The notes under the pieces were generated by a model. That model searched no databases, was not told the origin of the DNA, and was given only the letters and a program-made list of their open reading frames with translations. Below are positions 1 to 8,596 of a stretch of 64,000 nucleotides of DNA, piece by piece (positions within the stretch are counted from its first letter, which is position 1; each line of letters starts with the position of its first letter). Source of the DNA: CBFHSF01 sp965658445 (GTDB lineage Bacteria; Bacteroidota; Bacteroidia; Flavobacteriales; Schleiferiaceae); contig CBFHSF010000007.1 of the NCBI GenBank assembly GCA_965658445.1, forward strand, positions 1 through 64,000. The letters are read 5' to 3'. The translations under genes and the position numbers were made by a program.

Positions 1-897
1 CCTGCTGGCTTGGCCAACATGGGCCATGCCTATGACTTTGGGCTCATGCATGCCGAGTACTTTGCTTCCATTGCTCAGTACGACTACCTTGGGGCGGCTA
101 TGGATATTGACGAGGAACAAAGCGTCGGTTTTACCGTCATTCGATTTGGTGTCGACAACATTCTTAACACCACACAGCTCATCGATCAAAACGGCAATGT
201 AGATTACAATAGAATCACCAAGTTTTCTGCTGCAGATTACGCCTTTATGGGTTCCTACGCTAGAAAAATTTCCTCTGTTCCGGGGTTGTCCGTGGGTGCC
301 AACGCAAAAGTGGTCTACAGACAAATCGGAGATTTTGCCGATGCGTATGGGTTTGGTTTAGATCTAGGTCTTCAGTACAGACCGGGAGATTGGCAGTTTG
401 GCTTTACATTACGTGACGCTACAACCACGGTTAACTCTTGGGTCTTCAATACAGAAGATTTCGAGCAAGTTTTTGAAGACACCGGAAACGAAATTCCCCA
501 AAACGGAATTGAGCTCACCATTCCTAGAGCTCTTTTGGGAGCGGGTAGAACATGGGAACTCTCCGAGAAATTCTCCTTGCTTTCAGAAATCAACGTAGAC
601 ATGACCTTTGACGGTCAAAGAAACACCCTCGTGTCGAGCTCTGCCATTAACATCAATCCCATGGCCGGTTTGGAGTTGGGGTATGGCGATTTTGTTTTTC
701 TCCGCTTGGGAGGAGGTCAGTTCCAACGCACCCAATCCATTATCGGTGAAGAAGAGATAGGTTGGCAACCTACCCTTGGTGTTGGATTTAAGTACTTGGG
801 AATTTCTGTAGACTATGCCCTAACCGATGTGGGCAACCAGTCCACTGCTCTGTATTCCAATATTTTCTCCCTCAAATACCGCTGGGAAAGAAGGTAG
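1..897 (+). CDS. PorV/PorQ-family outer-membrane protein, 5'-truncated by window edge
   Basis: The frame is open from the first base of the window, so the true start and signal peptide lie upstream; the in-frame TTG at 10 and ATG at 19 are unlikely starts. The visible ~298 residues alternate short amphipathic strands with turns (repeated LGL, FGF, LGVGFKYLG patterns) and end in a strand finishing SLKYRWERR, as expected for a beta-barrel. The pattern resembles the PorV/PorQ (UPF0164) family of Bacteroidota, some members of which shuttle cargo in the type IX secretion system. The family assignment is from general sequence character; an individual T9SS role is inference. lnt follows 60 bp downstream on the same strand. 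Confidence 0.6.
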   Translation, partial: PAGLANMGHAYDFGLMHAEYFASIAQYDYLGAAMDIDEEQSVGFTVIRFGVDNILNTTQLIDQNGNVDYNRITKFSAADYAFMGSYARKISSVPGLSVGANAKVVYRQIGDFADAYGFGLDLGLQYRPGDWQFGFTLRDATTTVNSWVFNTEDFEQVFEDTGNEIPQNGIELTIPRALLGAGRTWELSEKFSLLSEINVDMTFDGQRNTLVSSSAININPMAGLELGYGDFVFLRLGGGQFQRTQSIIGEEEIGWQPTLGVGFKYLGISVDYALTDVGNQSTALYSNIFSLKYRWERR

Positions 898-957
898 TCT
901 ATTGCCTAAAATTTCGAAGGTTTTCCTCATCTTTGAATCACCTAAAAATTCACACCT

Positions 958-2547
958 ATGCAAGTTCGGTGGTACGTAGCACTTCTGACTCCACTTCTTT
1001 TGTTTTTGGCTTGGCCCACCTATGGTTGGTCTCCATTGATCTTTGTTTCTCTAGTGCCTCTTTTGATGGCTATAGAGTACACGGATTCTAAAAAGCCAGC
1101 ACGCCGAGCCTTTTGGATTTCTTACTTGGTCTTTGCCGCATACAATGCGGTCAACGGGTATTGGATTGGAAATGCTCATTGGTCGGGCACAGCTGCCGTT
1201 ATTGTTATCAATGGCGCTGAACTGGCCTTGGCCTTTTACGGCTATGCATGGATCAAGAAAAGTGTGGACATAAAAAGGGCCTATATAGCTCTGGTTGCTT
1301 TTTGGCTTACCGCCGAATCTATACACAACTATTGGGAAATCAGTTGGCCTTGGCTCTTCTTGGGAAATGTTTTTTCTGAAGACATTCAATGGGTTCAATG
1401 GTACGAATACACTGGTTTCTCTGGCGGTACCCTTTGGGTTCTCGCCGTCAATCTCGCCGTTTTTTCCAGTGTTAAACAACTGATTCAAACGAAGAACACA
1501 GCAGTATATGGAGTCCGAATGGGGCTTTATTTTCTCGGTTGGGTCCTCTTGCCCATAGGAGTGAGCTTATGGATGTATTCTTCTTGGGAAGAGTCTAAAG
1601 AAAAATTGGATGTGATAGTCGTTCAGCCCAACGTGGACGCTTACACTGAGAAGTTCAAGACCACCCCTCAACAAGCCATAGACCACTTCTTTGCCTTAGC
1701 GGAAGAAAAGTATGACGATGAGGTGGATTTGATTGTGGGGCCAGAGACCATGATTCCCAAGGCCATGAATGAGAGTCAAATAAAAAGTTTTACAGCCGTT
1801 AGGACTGCAAAGGCCTTTAGGGAAGAACACCCCAATACCTCTCTGCTCTTTGGGGCGAGCACCTACAAGCCGTACTTTGTTCAAGTTCCTCCTACCCTTA
1901 CCTCAAGACCTTTTTCTGATGGAAAAGGGTATTATGATATGTACAATTCGTCACTGTTTTTTACTGCTCAACACGCTCCGGCCATTTACCATAAATCCAT
2001 GTTGGTAGTAGGTGTGGAAAAGATGCCATTTATGTCCGTATTAAAGCCTCTTTTAGGAGAGGTGGCCATCGATTTGGGTGGAACCGCAGGTTCCCTTGCA
2101 ACCCAGGCAGAAAGGGATGTCTACGGAGTGGGAAATGACGCCGTCCGCATTGGCTCTGCCATCTGTTATGAATCTGTTTACGGTGAGTACTACGGAGGAT
2201 TTGTACGCAAGGGGGCTCAGGTCATGACCATAATTACCAATGACGATTGGTGGGGAGATACTCCCGGTCATAGACAACACTTTAGTTATGCTCGCCTTCG
2301 AGCCATAGAATCTCGAAGAGCCATTGCTCGTTCTGCCAACACGGGGATTTCTGGATTTATTAATTCACGTGGAGAGGTAGAACAACGCCTAGGGTATCGC
2401 GAAGAAGGAGCTCTTAGAGGTCAAGTGGAGGTTAGAGAGGACATTACTTTTTACACTCGCTATGGCGATTTGCTAGTAAGAACGGCATGGTTTGTCAGTA
2501 TTATACTGGTGTTGAGCGTTTTTGTAAAAAGAAAAACGGCTTCCTAA
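958..2547 (+). CDS. lnt: Apolipoprotein N-acyltransferase
   Basis: The 529-residue protein has about six membrane segments in the first ~210 residues, a last one near the C-terminus (~505-523), and a periplasmic nitrilase-fold domain between them (~215-490). The catalytic triad of the family is visible: E263 in VGPETM, K346 in YHKSM and C403 in AICYES; the FGE-type loop appears as VGVEKMP. Lnt adds the third acyl chain to the N-terminal cysteine of lipoproteins, using phospholipid as donor, at the inner membrane. Length is typical. A CATCTTTG box at 928-935 resembles the Bacteroidota -7 element. The stop codon lies in the loop of a terminator that serves the convergent gene. Confidence 0.95.
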   Translation: MQVRWYVALLTPLLLFLAWPTYGWSPLIFVSLVPLLMAIEYTDSKKPARRAFWISYLVFAAYNAVNGYWIGNAHWSGTAAVIVINGAELALAFYGYAWIKKSVDIKRAYIALVAFWLTAESIHNYWEISWPWLFLGNVFSEDIQWVQWYEYTGFSGGTLWVLAVNLAVFSSVKQLIQTKNTAVYGVRMGLYFLGWVLLPIGVSLWMYSSWEESKEKLDVIVVQPNVDAYTEKFKTTPQQAIDHFFALAEEKYDDEVDLIVGPETMIPKAMNESQIKSFTAVRTAKAFREEHPNTSLLFGASTYKPYFVQVPPTLTSRPFSDGKGYYDMYNSSLFFTAQHAPAIYHKSMLVVGVEKMPFMSVLKPLLGEVAIDLGGTAGSLATQAERDVYGVGNDAVRIGSAICYESVYGEYYGGFVRKGAQVMTIITNDDWWGDTPGHRQHFSYARLRAIESRRAIARSANTGISGFINSRGEVEQRLGYREEGALRGQVEVREDITFYTRYGDLLVRTAWFVSIILVLSVFVKRKTAS

Positions 2548-2558
2548 AGAGGAAGCCG
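2537..2558 (-). terminator. Intrinsic terminator for the minus-strand gene at 2607
   Basis: An 8-bp perfect stem (CGGCTTCC at 2537-2544, GGAAGCCG at 2551-2558) with a 6-base loop is followed on the minus strand by a T run (complement of AAAAA at 2532-2536). The left arm overlaps the last lnt codons and the loop holds the lnt stop codon. A second 7-bp hairpin (GTTTCGC 2569-2575, GCGAAAC 2584-2590) lies between it and the minus-strand gene. Confidence 0.75.
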
Positions 2559-2606
2559 CTCCCGGATGGTTTCGCACTGCTACGCGAAACAACATCACAA
2601 CCAAAC

Positions 2607-3158
2607 TTAATTCATATTCCAGCCTATCATCAGTGAGATTCTTGTGGACTCACGGGTAGGAGTAATGGCAAGGTTAATGGGGATGTTCATTTCCCCAGAT
2701 TTAAAGGTGTAGCCCATGGCGTATACAAATCCTATGGACGTTATTCCCGCCGTCGGACCAAATCCAACTTCCCATCCGGAGTTCATTCTAAAACCGGTTA
2801 ACACCGATACCGAGGGTAAAAACAATCCTTGATCAAAACCACCTACAAGTGGTAATACTTGAATGAGACCTTGGTTTCCGGTTTCTGTCTGGAAGTAGTT
2901 CCACTCAAAATGCCAACCAAATTGGGTGATGGTCTGTGGAATGGGTGTGTCTTCTGACCAACCTAAGTTATTGCGAGTGGTTTCGCTGGGGTGGAAGTTG
3001 TGTAGGTAAGTGAGTCCTACTCTTGGTCCCGAAAGGTGAATGGGTTCGGCTTTTTTGGAAGATTGAGAATTGGGGTCATACTCTTGTGCCGTTGTATTAA
3101 GACTTCCCAACATTATGATACTAAGGGCAATCCATACAATGTTTCTCTGTGTTTTCAT
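2607..3158 (-). CDS. Small exported outer-membrane-type protein, unknown function
   Basis: I place the start at the ATG at 3158, because the following residues form a clear signal peptide (MKTQRNIVWIALSI, then a small-residue cleavage region before QEYDPN); an in-frame ATG 14 codons upstream would bury it. The mature ~160 residues contain strand-like alternating segments (GPRVGLTYLH, FGWHFEWNYFQT, EVGFGPTAGIT, RISLMIGWNMN) and end in an aromatic-rich strand, suggesting a small beta-barrel. It is monocistronic, convergent with lnt and divergent from the regulator at 3332. I do not recognise a specific family. Confidence 0.6.
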   Translation of the reverse strand: MKTQRNIVWIALSIIMLGSLNTTAQEYDPNSQSSKKAEPIHLSGPRVGLTYLHNFHPSETTRNNLGWSEDTPIPQTITQFGWHFEWNYFQTETGNQGLIQVLPLVGGFDQGLFLPSVSVLTGFRMNSGWEVGFGPTAGITSIGFVYAMGYTFKSGEMNIPINLAITPTRESTRISLMIGWNMN

Positions 3159-3331
3159 GGTGTAAAGATTTAAATGGTTATCGTTTTTTGTTGAAGCCAA
3201 ACTACCGCTTAAACCTATGGCTGCATAACATCAGCGTCCCATATCGTGGACACTATTGAGGATTTTTAGACTATTTTTTGGAATTTTTAGAAATTTTGTG
3301 TCACTTTTGAGACAACTAACCAAAATCGCTT

Positions 3332-4306
3332 ATGAAAAAGTCAGAGGCACTGGACTTCCAGGTGGCACTTTTTGATAGAATATTCAATCAAGCAGACAGC
3401 AAATCCGATATCATCAACGAGCTTACAGAGGTCTTGTCCTGTTCCCGATCTTCTCTCTTTAGGAAGAGGGCGGGATCCACGCCTTTATCCAATGATGAAC
3501 TCTTCCGATTGGCGGATCACTTTCACTATTCAATTGACGAGATGAGGGGCGGTGTGCAATCCACACATATTCTCTTTAAGTCTCAAAACCGAATCACCAA
3601 CTACACGGATTTGGAGATTTACATTTCTCAGACCTTGGGAAATTTGGCCGTGAGTCAAATGGTGCCCGATTCGCACCTTTACTATTCTGCAAAGGACCTT
3701 CCACTGTTTGACTATTTTGCCGATCCCTTTTTGGCGGCCTTTAAAGCCTTTGTGTGGGTAGAAGAAACCGCCAAAACACAGGAAGTCTTCAACGCCAGAA
3801 AAATTCCACCATCATTAATAGAAAAGGGAAATCAGCTGTACAATTTGTATTTGCAGATGCCCACTTCAGAGATTTGGTCTGAGCACACCATTGACAACCT
3901 CGTAGATCAAATCAAACATTTTTGGAGAACAGAGCGCATTACAGACGGGGATGCCCAAAAGCTCTTTGATTCTTTAGAAAACGTAGTCAACCTCACAGAA
4001 AAGCGAGCCGCCAACCAAAGCAAGGTGACAGGGAAGCCGTTCCAATTGTATTGGTGTCCCTTTATTATGGGAGCGAATTCTGGATTGTTGAGTGTAGGCG
4101 ATACAGTAATCACTTATTTGGGATATTCGGCCATCAATTATTTGATGAGTTCACATCCCAGTGTGGGTGACAATATCAAAAAAGCGTTTTATTACCAATC
4201 CAGTGAAGGCGTAAGTGTAACCGGGTTGGCAGAAGAAAAGAGAAATGAGTTCTTTGGACTTCTTCGCTCAAAAATTTCAGCAGCTCGAGAAAAAAAGAAG
4301 GCATAA
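3332..4306 (+). CDS. Putative helix-turn-helix regulator with unknown C-terminal domain
   Basis: Residues ~20-75 look like a XRE-type DNA-binding region: a helix (SKSDIINELTEVL), a turn with SRSSLFRKR as recognition-like segment, and then a stretch (SNDELFRLADHFHYSIDEM) typical of HTH proteins that choose a 'slot' by position. The remaining ~250 residues are helical, soluble and not recognised. Proteins of this layout are common but uncharacterised in Bacteroidota. The upstream gap contains two related AT-rich stretches (GGATTTTTAGA and GGAATTTTTAGA near 3258-3292) and a TGTC-N8-GACA element at 3300-3315 that could be an autoregulatory site. Regulation as a function is inference. Confidence 0.55.
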   Translation: MKKSEALDFQVALFDRIFNQADSKSDIINELTEVLSCSRSSLFRKRAGSTPLSNDELFRLADHFHYSIDEMRGGVQSTHILFKSQNRITNYTDLEIYISQTLGNLAVSQMVPDSHLYYSAKDLPLFDYFADPFLAAFKAFVWVEETAKTQEVFNARKIPPSLIEKGNQLYNLYLQMPTSEIWSEHTIDNLVDQIKHFWRTERITDGDAQKLFDSLENVVNLTEKRAANQSKVTGKPFQLYWCPFIMGANSGLLSVGDTVITYLGYSAINYLMSSHPSVGDNIKKAFYYQSSEGVSVTGLAEEKRNEFFGLLRSKISAAREKKKA

Positions 4307-4331
4307 GAAATTCCTATTTGTTCAGAATAAA

Positions 4332-4355
4332 AAAAGGGACCTTTTGGTCCCTTTT
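4332..4355. terminator. Bidirectional intrinsic terminator
   Basis: A GGGACC/GGTCCC stem (4336-4341, 4346-4351) extended by AAAA/TTTT, with a TTTT loop, separates the convergent regulator (ends 4306) and lpd (ends 4384). A runs on the left and T runs on the right let it work on both strands. Confidence 0.85.
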
Positions 4356-4383
4356 CTTATTTATGTATTTCGATACCTCCTTC

Positions 4384-5787
4384 TTATGAGTGAAGAGGTC
4401 TTTTGTCCGTTGCATCCAAAGCCGCTTCCTTAATGGCTTCAGTGTACGTAGGGTGACCGTGGCTAATGCGAGCAATGTCTTCCGCAGAAGCTCTAAACTC
4501 CATGGCCGTAACGGCTTCCATAATCATATCTGCTGCACGAGCGGCTACGATGTGTACTCCCAATACTTCGTCGGTCTCTTTGTCGGCAAGAATTTTCACC
4601 AAACCATCGATGTCACCACTGGCTCTTGAACGTCCCAATGCTCTCATTGGGAATGAACCTGACTTGTAGGCCACGCCTTCTTCCTTGAGTTGAGCTTCCG
4701 TTTTACCCACACCGGCAACTTCAGGCCAGGTGTAAACGATATTTGGAATCAAGTTGTAGTTGATATGAGGTTTTTGGCCTGCGATATATTCCGCAACCAA
4801 AACGCCTTCTTCTTCTGCTTTGTGAGCCAACATGGCCCCGCGCACTACATCTCCGATTGCGTAGATATTAGAAACCGAAGTTTGCAATTGATCGTTGACG
4901 TCAATCTGACCTCTGTCTGTGGTAGAAAGTCCTGCCTTCTCCAAATCCAAACCGTCAGTGTAAGGCTTGCGACCTACAGATACTAGACAGTAATCTCCTT
5001 TGATTTCTACGGTCTCACCTTTTTTGTTTTCTGCTGTAACAATTACCTCATCGCCTTTGCGCTCAACAGAAGTCACTTTGTGGCTCAAGTTGATTTTGGC
5101 TCCGAGCTTTTTCATCACTTTACCCAATTCTTTACCCATGGTAGCGTCCATAGTTGGAATTAGGCTAGGAGCGTATTCCACAACGGTTACATCAGCACCC
5201 AAGCGAGCGTAAACAGAACCCAATTCCAAACCAATAACTCCACCACCGATAACGATGAGGTGCTTGGGAATTTCTTTGAGTTCAAGAGCTTCCGTAGAAG
5301 AGATGATACGCTCCTTGTCAAACTTGGCGAAGGGCAACTCTACGGGCTTAGAACCGGTGGCGATAATGATGTTCTTTCCTTCAATAACCTCAGAAGACTT
5401 GTCCTCCTTGGTCACCTTAACCTGCGTGGCAGATTCAAAAGAACCCATACCGTGGTATAAGTCAATTTTATTTTTGTCCATCAAGAACTTAACCCCGTCG
5501 CAAGTCATGCTCACAACAGAGCGCTTGCGGTTGATCATTTGTTCAAAATCGATGGCTGGTTTCTCTACGTTGATACCGTGCTCCGCAAAGGAAGAAACGG
5601 CGTTGTGATAGTGCTCACTGGAATCCAATAGGGCCTTTGAAGGAATACAACCCACGTTGAGACACGTTCCTCCCAAAGTGCTGTATTTTTCAATAATCGC
5701 CGTCTTCATTCCCAATTGAGCATTGCGAATAGCGGTTACATATCCTCCGGGTCCTGACCCGATTACGATCACGTCGTATGAATTCAT
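4384..5787 (-). CDS. lpdA: Dihydrolipoyl dehydrogenase (E3)
   Basis: This 467-residue flavoprotein shows the FAD motif GSGPGGY (~10-16), the redox-active disulphide C42/C47 in GGTCLNVGCIPSK, a second Rossmann motif GGGVIGLELG for NAD, and the C-terminal H-P-T-x-x-E of the active-site base (HGHPTYTEA). It reoxidises lipoamide of 2-oxoacid dehydrogenase complexes or the glycine cleavage system. Length is standard. No E1/E2 genes are adjacent, so the partner complex cannot be deduced here. A TACTTTTG box lies 22-29 bp upstream of the start on the minus strand. Confidence 0.97.
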   Translation of the reverse strand: MNSYDVIVIGSGPGGYVTAIRNAQLGMKTAIIEKYSTLGGTCLNVGCIPSKALLDSSEHYHNAVSSFAEHGINVEKPAIDFEQMINRKRSVVSMTCDGVKFLMDKNKIDLYHGMGSFESATQVKVTKEDKSSEVIEGKNIIIATGSKPVELPFAKFDKERIISSTEALELKEIPKHLIVIGGGVIGLELGSVYARLGADVTVVEYAPSLIPTMDATMGKELGKVMKKLGAKINLSHKVTSVERKGDEVIVTAENKKGETVEIKGDYCLVSVGRKPYTDGLDLEKAGLSTTDRGQIDVNDQLQTSVSNIYAIGDVVRGAMLAHKAEEEGVLVAEYIAGQKPHINYNLIPNIVYTWPEVAGVGKTEAQLKEEGVAYKSGSFPMRALGRSRASGDIDGLVKILADKETDEVLGVHIVAARAADMIMEAVTAMEFRASAEDIARISHGHPTYTEAIKEAALDATDKRPLHS

Positions 5788-5808
5788 GTTTTCTAAATTT
5801 TATAGGTA

Positions 5809-5816
5809 CAAAAGTA
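5809..5816 (-). promoter_or_regulatory. Candidate -7 promoter element of lpd
   Basis: On the minus strand this reads TACTTTTG, an exact match to the Bacteroidota TAnnTTTG element, 22 bp before the lpd start. No convincing TTTG -33 box was seen. Confidence 0.5.
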
Positions 5817-5937
5817 AAGGGTTTTTTCGGAAAAACCACCCCGGATTCCTTTGGACTTTCCTATAGACTGATAGAGGGTTGTTATAAGAATTTCATCAGT
5901 AAAAACCTTGGGAAAAGAAATTTCATTCACCACAAAA

Positions 5938-5970
5938 AAGCCCCGTCCTGAGATTCTCAAAACGGGGCTT
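5938..5970 (-). terminator. Intrinsic terminator of queA
   Basis: AAGCCCCGT (5938-5946) pairs with ACGGGGCTT (5962-5970); a small inner TGAG/CTCA pairing can form in the loop. On the minus strand it is followed by a T run, 23 bp after the queA stop. Confidence 0.85.
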
Positions 5971-5992
5971 AAAATTGTTTATCTGTAAACCA

Positions 5993-7048
5993 TTAAATGA
6001 TTAACATGGCATCTCCGTAACAGAAGAAGCGGTATTTCTCTTTCACGGCTTCCTTGTATGCCTTCATCAAAAACTCGTGGCCTGCAAAGGCAGAGCTCAT
6101 CATCAAAAGGGTAGAAAGCGGCGGGTGGAAGTTGGTTACCATGGCATCAGCCACATAGAACTCATTGGGAGGGAAGATGAACTTGTTGGTCCATCCTTCG
6201 AAAGGCTTTAACAAACCATCGGTTGTAACCGAGCTTTCAATGGCTCTCATGGCGGTTGTGCCTACAGCCACTACACGGTTTTTATTGGTCTTTGACTTGT
6301 TTACGATTTCGGCAGCTTCTGCAGTAATTTTGTACTGCTCAGAATCCATTTTGTGCTTGGAAAGATCTTCTACCTCTACGGGGCGGAAGGTTCCCAAACC
6401 TACGTGAAGAGTTACCTCTGGAAACTCAATTCCCTTGATTTCCAAACGCTTCATCAAGTTTTTAGAGAAGTGCATTCCAGCCACGGGAGCGGCAACGGCA
6501 CCTTCTTCTTTGGCAAAGATGGTCTGGTATCTCTCTTCGTCTTCGGGCTCAACTTCTCTGGCGATGTACTTGGGAAGTGGAGTCTCTCCCAATTCCTGAA
6601 GTTTCTGTCTGAATTCCTCATAACTTCCATCGTACAAGAATCTCAAAGTTCTTCCACGAGAAGTGGTGTTGTCAATTACTTCGGCTACTAGAGAATCGTC
6701 TTCTCCGAAGTACAGCTTGTTACCAATTCTAATTTTACGAGCGGGATCTACTAAAACGTCCCATAGTCGAGATTCTGCATTGAGTTCTCTCAAGAGGAAA
6801 ACCTCAATTTTAGCTCCAGTCTTTTCCTTGTTTCCCCACATTCTCGCAGGAAAAACCTTGGTGTTGTTGAGGACCATGGAGTCGCCTTCATCAAAGTAAT
6901 CGATGATGTCGCTAAACTTTTTGTGCTCAATGGTTTGTGTCTCTTTGTGGAGTACCATTAGACGAGAATCGTCTCTGTGGTCAACGGGATGTTGGGCGAT
7001 CAATTCCTTGGGAAGATCGTAGTTGAAGTGCGAAAGCTTCATTTTCAT
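5993..7048 (-). CDS. queA: S-adenosylmethionine:tRNA ribosyltransferase-isomerase
   Basis: The 351-residue protein shows family-typical blocks: the N-terminal FNYDLPKELIAQHP, R-x-D-S-R-L, LPKYI, the EEGAVAAPVAGMHFS core, LHVGLGTFRPV, and the C-terminal SAFAGHEFLMKAYKEAV. QueA transfers the ribosyl part of SAM to preQ1-modified tRNA, the penultimate step of queuosine synthesis, in the cytoplasm. Length matches the family. The ATG two codons downstream (MKLSHF) is an alternative start. It is transcribed alone, with its own promoter box and terminator. Confidence 0.97.
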   Translation of the reverse strand: MKMKLSHFNYDLPKELIAQHPVDHRDDSRLMVLHKETQTIEHKKFSDIIDYFDEGDSMVLNNTKVFPARMWGNKEKTGAKIEVFLLRELNAESRLWDVLVDPARKIRIGNKLYFGEDDSLVAEVIDNTTSRGRTLRFLYDGSYEEFRQKLQELGETPLPKYIAREVEPEDEERYQTIFAKEEGAVAAPVAGMHFSKNLMKRLEIKGIEFPEVTLHVGLGTFRPVEVEDLSKHKMDSEQYKITAEAAEIVNKSKTNKNRVVAVGTTAMRAIESSVTTDGLLKPFEGWTNKFIFPPNEFYVADAMVTNFHPPLSTLLMMSSAFAGHEFLMKAYKEAVKEKYRFFCYGDAMLII

Positions 7049-7089
7049 AGCTTACGGGCTTTGAATTGTTGTAATAAATAAATAGTCTG

Positions 7090-7097
7090 CAAAGATA
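7090..7097 (-). promoter_or_regulatory. Candidate -7 promoter element of queA
   Basis: Reads TATCTTTG on the minus strand, matching TAnnTTTG, 42 bp before the queA start. Confidence 0.5.
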
Positions 7098-7174
7098 CGA
7101 ACAATATACGCCTTGTAAAAATGGCCTCAAAACTTTTTATCTTAGCGTTGAACCCTTTGGGTTTTTAGCGTGTT

Positions 7175-7843
7175 ATGGTAATAAATGTATTGAGTATGAG
7201 AGGTGTAGATTTACTAGAAGTAATTACTGCCGCCGAGCAGAACCGAGGAAGTGGCAAGAGAATAGGAACTCAAGAACAAACGTTTAAAATTAAAAATGAC
7301 CTATCGCCAGAGCGCATATTTTCTTTGGAAACGCTTCGCGATACGTGCATAGATTATCGATTGAGATTTTTGTCTTCTCAATTGTTTAAGGGTAAAATTC
7401 CCAATGAAGCATTGGAAAAGCTAGCGGCTTATTCAGAAAAAACAGGCGATTACAATCCCACATTGTACATCATGGCGCCCGGTTCGCTTTTCCACTTGGA
7501 AGAGAAGGACAAGGACCCTTTGTTGTTTGCCGATTTGGGAGATCAAAAGTTTTATCTCATTCACAAATGGGGAGGAGAAATCAATTCCTTCCGCAAGATT
7601 TGGGCGTACCCACTCAGGTCTTTCAAAGCCTTGTTGTTGACCATCACTTCGCTGGCACTTTTAATTTCACTGGCCGTGCCCTCTTCTGTGATGATGGGAC
7701 CTTATGATTCTTCATCAGCACCTATCCGCATTATATTGTTCTTCTATTTGTTCCTTTCGTTTTCGGGATTGTTTGCCCTCTATGGATTTTCAAGAATGAA
7801 GAACTTTAGCGACGGTTTGTGGAACAGTAAGTACAATCACTAG
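7175..7843 (+). CDS. Unknown protein with C-terminal membrane segments
   Basis: 222 residues. The first ~145 are soluble and charged (about one third of residues polar/charged, with LKxxxxDLSPERIFSLETLRD-like helical stretches); two hydrophobic segments follow, at ~147-168 (ALLLTITSLALLISLAVPSS) and ~184-205 (IRIILFFYLFLSFSGLFALYG). This suggests a membrane-anchored protein with a cytoplasmic N-domain. An alternative start is the ATG at 7196. It lies alone between divergent queA and the convergent outer-membrane gene at 7849, with only 5 bp to that gene and no visible terminator. Family not recognised. Confidence 0.5.
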   Translation: MVINVLSMRGVDLLEVITAAEQNRGSGKRIGTQEQTFKIKNDLSPERIFSLETLRDTCIDYRLRFLSSQLFKGKIPNEALEKLAAYSEKTGDYNPTLYIMAPGSLFHLEEKDKDPLLFADLGDQKFYLIHKWGGEINSFRKIWAYPLRSFKALLLTITSLALLISLAVPSSVMMGPYDSSSAPIRIILFFYLFLSFSGLFALYGFSRMKNFSDGLWNSKYNH

Positions 7844-7848
7844 GAAAA

Positions 7849-8532
7849 CTACATTCCCAATCCCAGAAGTAGCCCAACGGTAAATTGTGGGTAGAATAGA
7901 GTTTCGAATTCTCTGCGCGTCTCTGGATTGGAGAACAAGTTGTCCGGAACGACTACCTCCGTTCTTCTTTCCATATAGAAAAGACCTACGCCAGCATAGG
8001 CCTCCATTTCATAAAAGAAAGGAGAGCTACCGATTTTATCCGTGTATTTCGCTCCCCAAAGAGCTTGCAATCCATAGGTTCTTTGGTCTTCTTCGTATTC
8101 AATAAAGTAATCGTTTACATCATCACCTCTTTTTGCAAGGGTGTCTCTGAAGTCAAAGTTCTTGGCGTACAGTCTAAAGTTTACGTATGTGTGGAATTTT
8201 GACGGTCGGAAGGTATAATACCTCGCATCTACAAAAATGCGGTTACCACTTCCTTCGTACATAGAAAAGTGGTAGAACACTTGTTGGGAGGAGTATTGCT
8301 CCGTAGGTAGTACAAAGTCTCTCTGTAAATCTTGGACCCCCATTCCTACGGACCATTTTCTGGAAAGGGCAAATTCTACTTCTATATTGCCTCCGTAGAT
8401 ATAGCGAATGGGCGCTGTTTTGATGGAAAAAGTAGCCTTGGGGTGCTTCAATGGATCATAGCTGCCCGCCATTTCTTGGGCATTCACATTGACAAAAGCC
8501 AGTATCATTGTTAATGCGAAAACTCTTTTCAA
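7849..8532 (-). CDS. Exported outer-membrane-type beta-barrel protein, paralogue 1
   Basis: 227 residues with a signal peptide (MKRVFALTMILAFVNVNA|QE). The rest has strand-rich barrel character, ending YPQFTVGLLLGLGM. It is clearly paralogous to the next gene (8597-9292): both share ATFSIKTAPIRYIYG / SFTIKTAPIRYIYG, EVEFALxRK, the SGNRxxxxxRYY block, and the QFTVGLLLGLG / QITFGLLVGLG terminal strand. Function unknown; probably an outer-membrane protein of the DUF3575 or porin-like kind, which I cannot settle. The pair probably arose by tandem duplication. Confidence 0.6.
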   Translation of the reverse strand: MKRVFALTMILAFVNVNAQEMAGSYDPLKHPKATFSIKTAPIRYIYGGNIEVEFALSRKWSVGMGVQDLQRDFVLPTEQYSSQQVFYHFSMYEGSGNRIFVDARYYTFRPSKFHTYVNFRLYAKNFDFRDTLAKRGDDVNDYFIEYEEDQRTYGLQALWGAKYTDKIGSSPFFYEMEAYAGVGLFYMERRTEVVVPDNLFSNPETRREFETLFYPQFTVGLLLGLGM

Positions 8533-8596
8533 AATCTAATTTTTTGAGAGAGCTTTCTCCAGTGATATTTCTCGAATAGGATGGAGGTTGAGCTCT

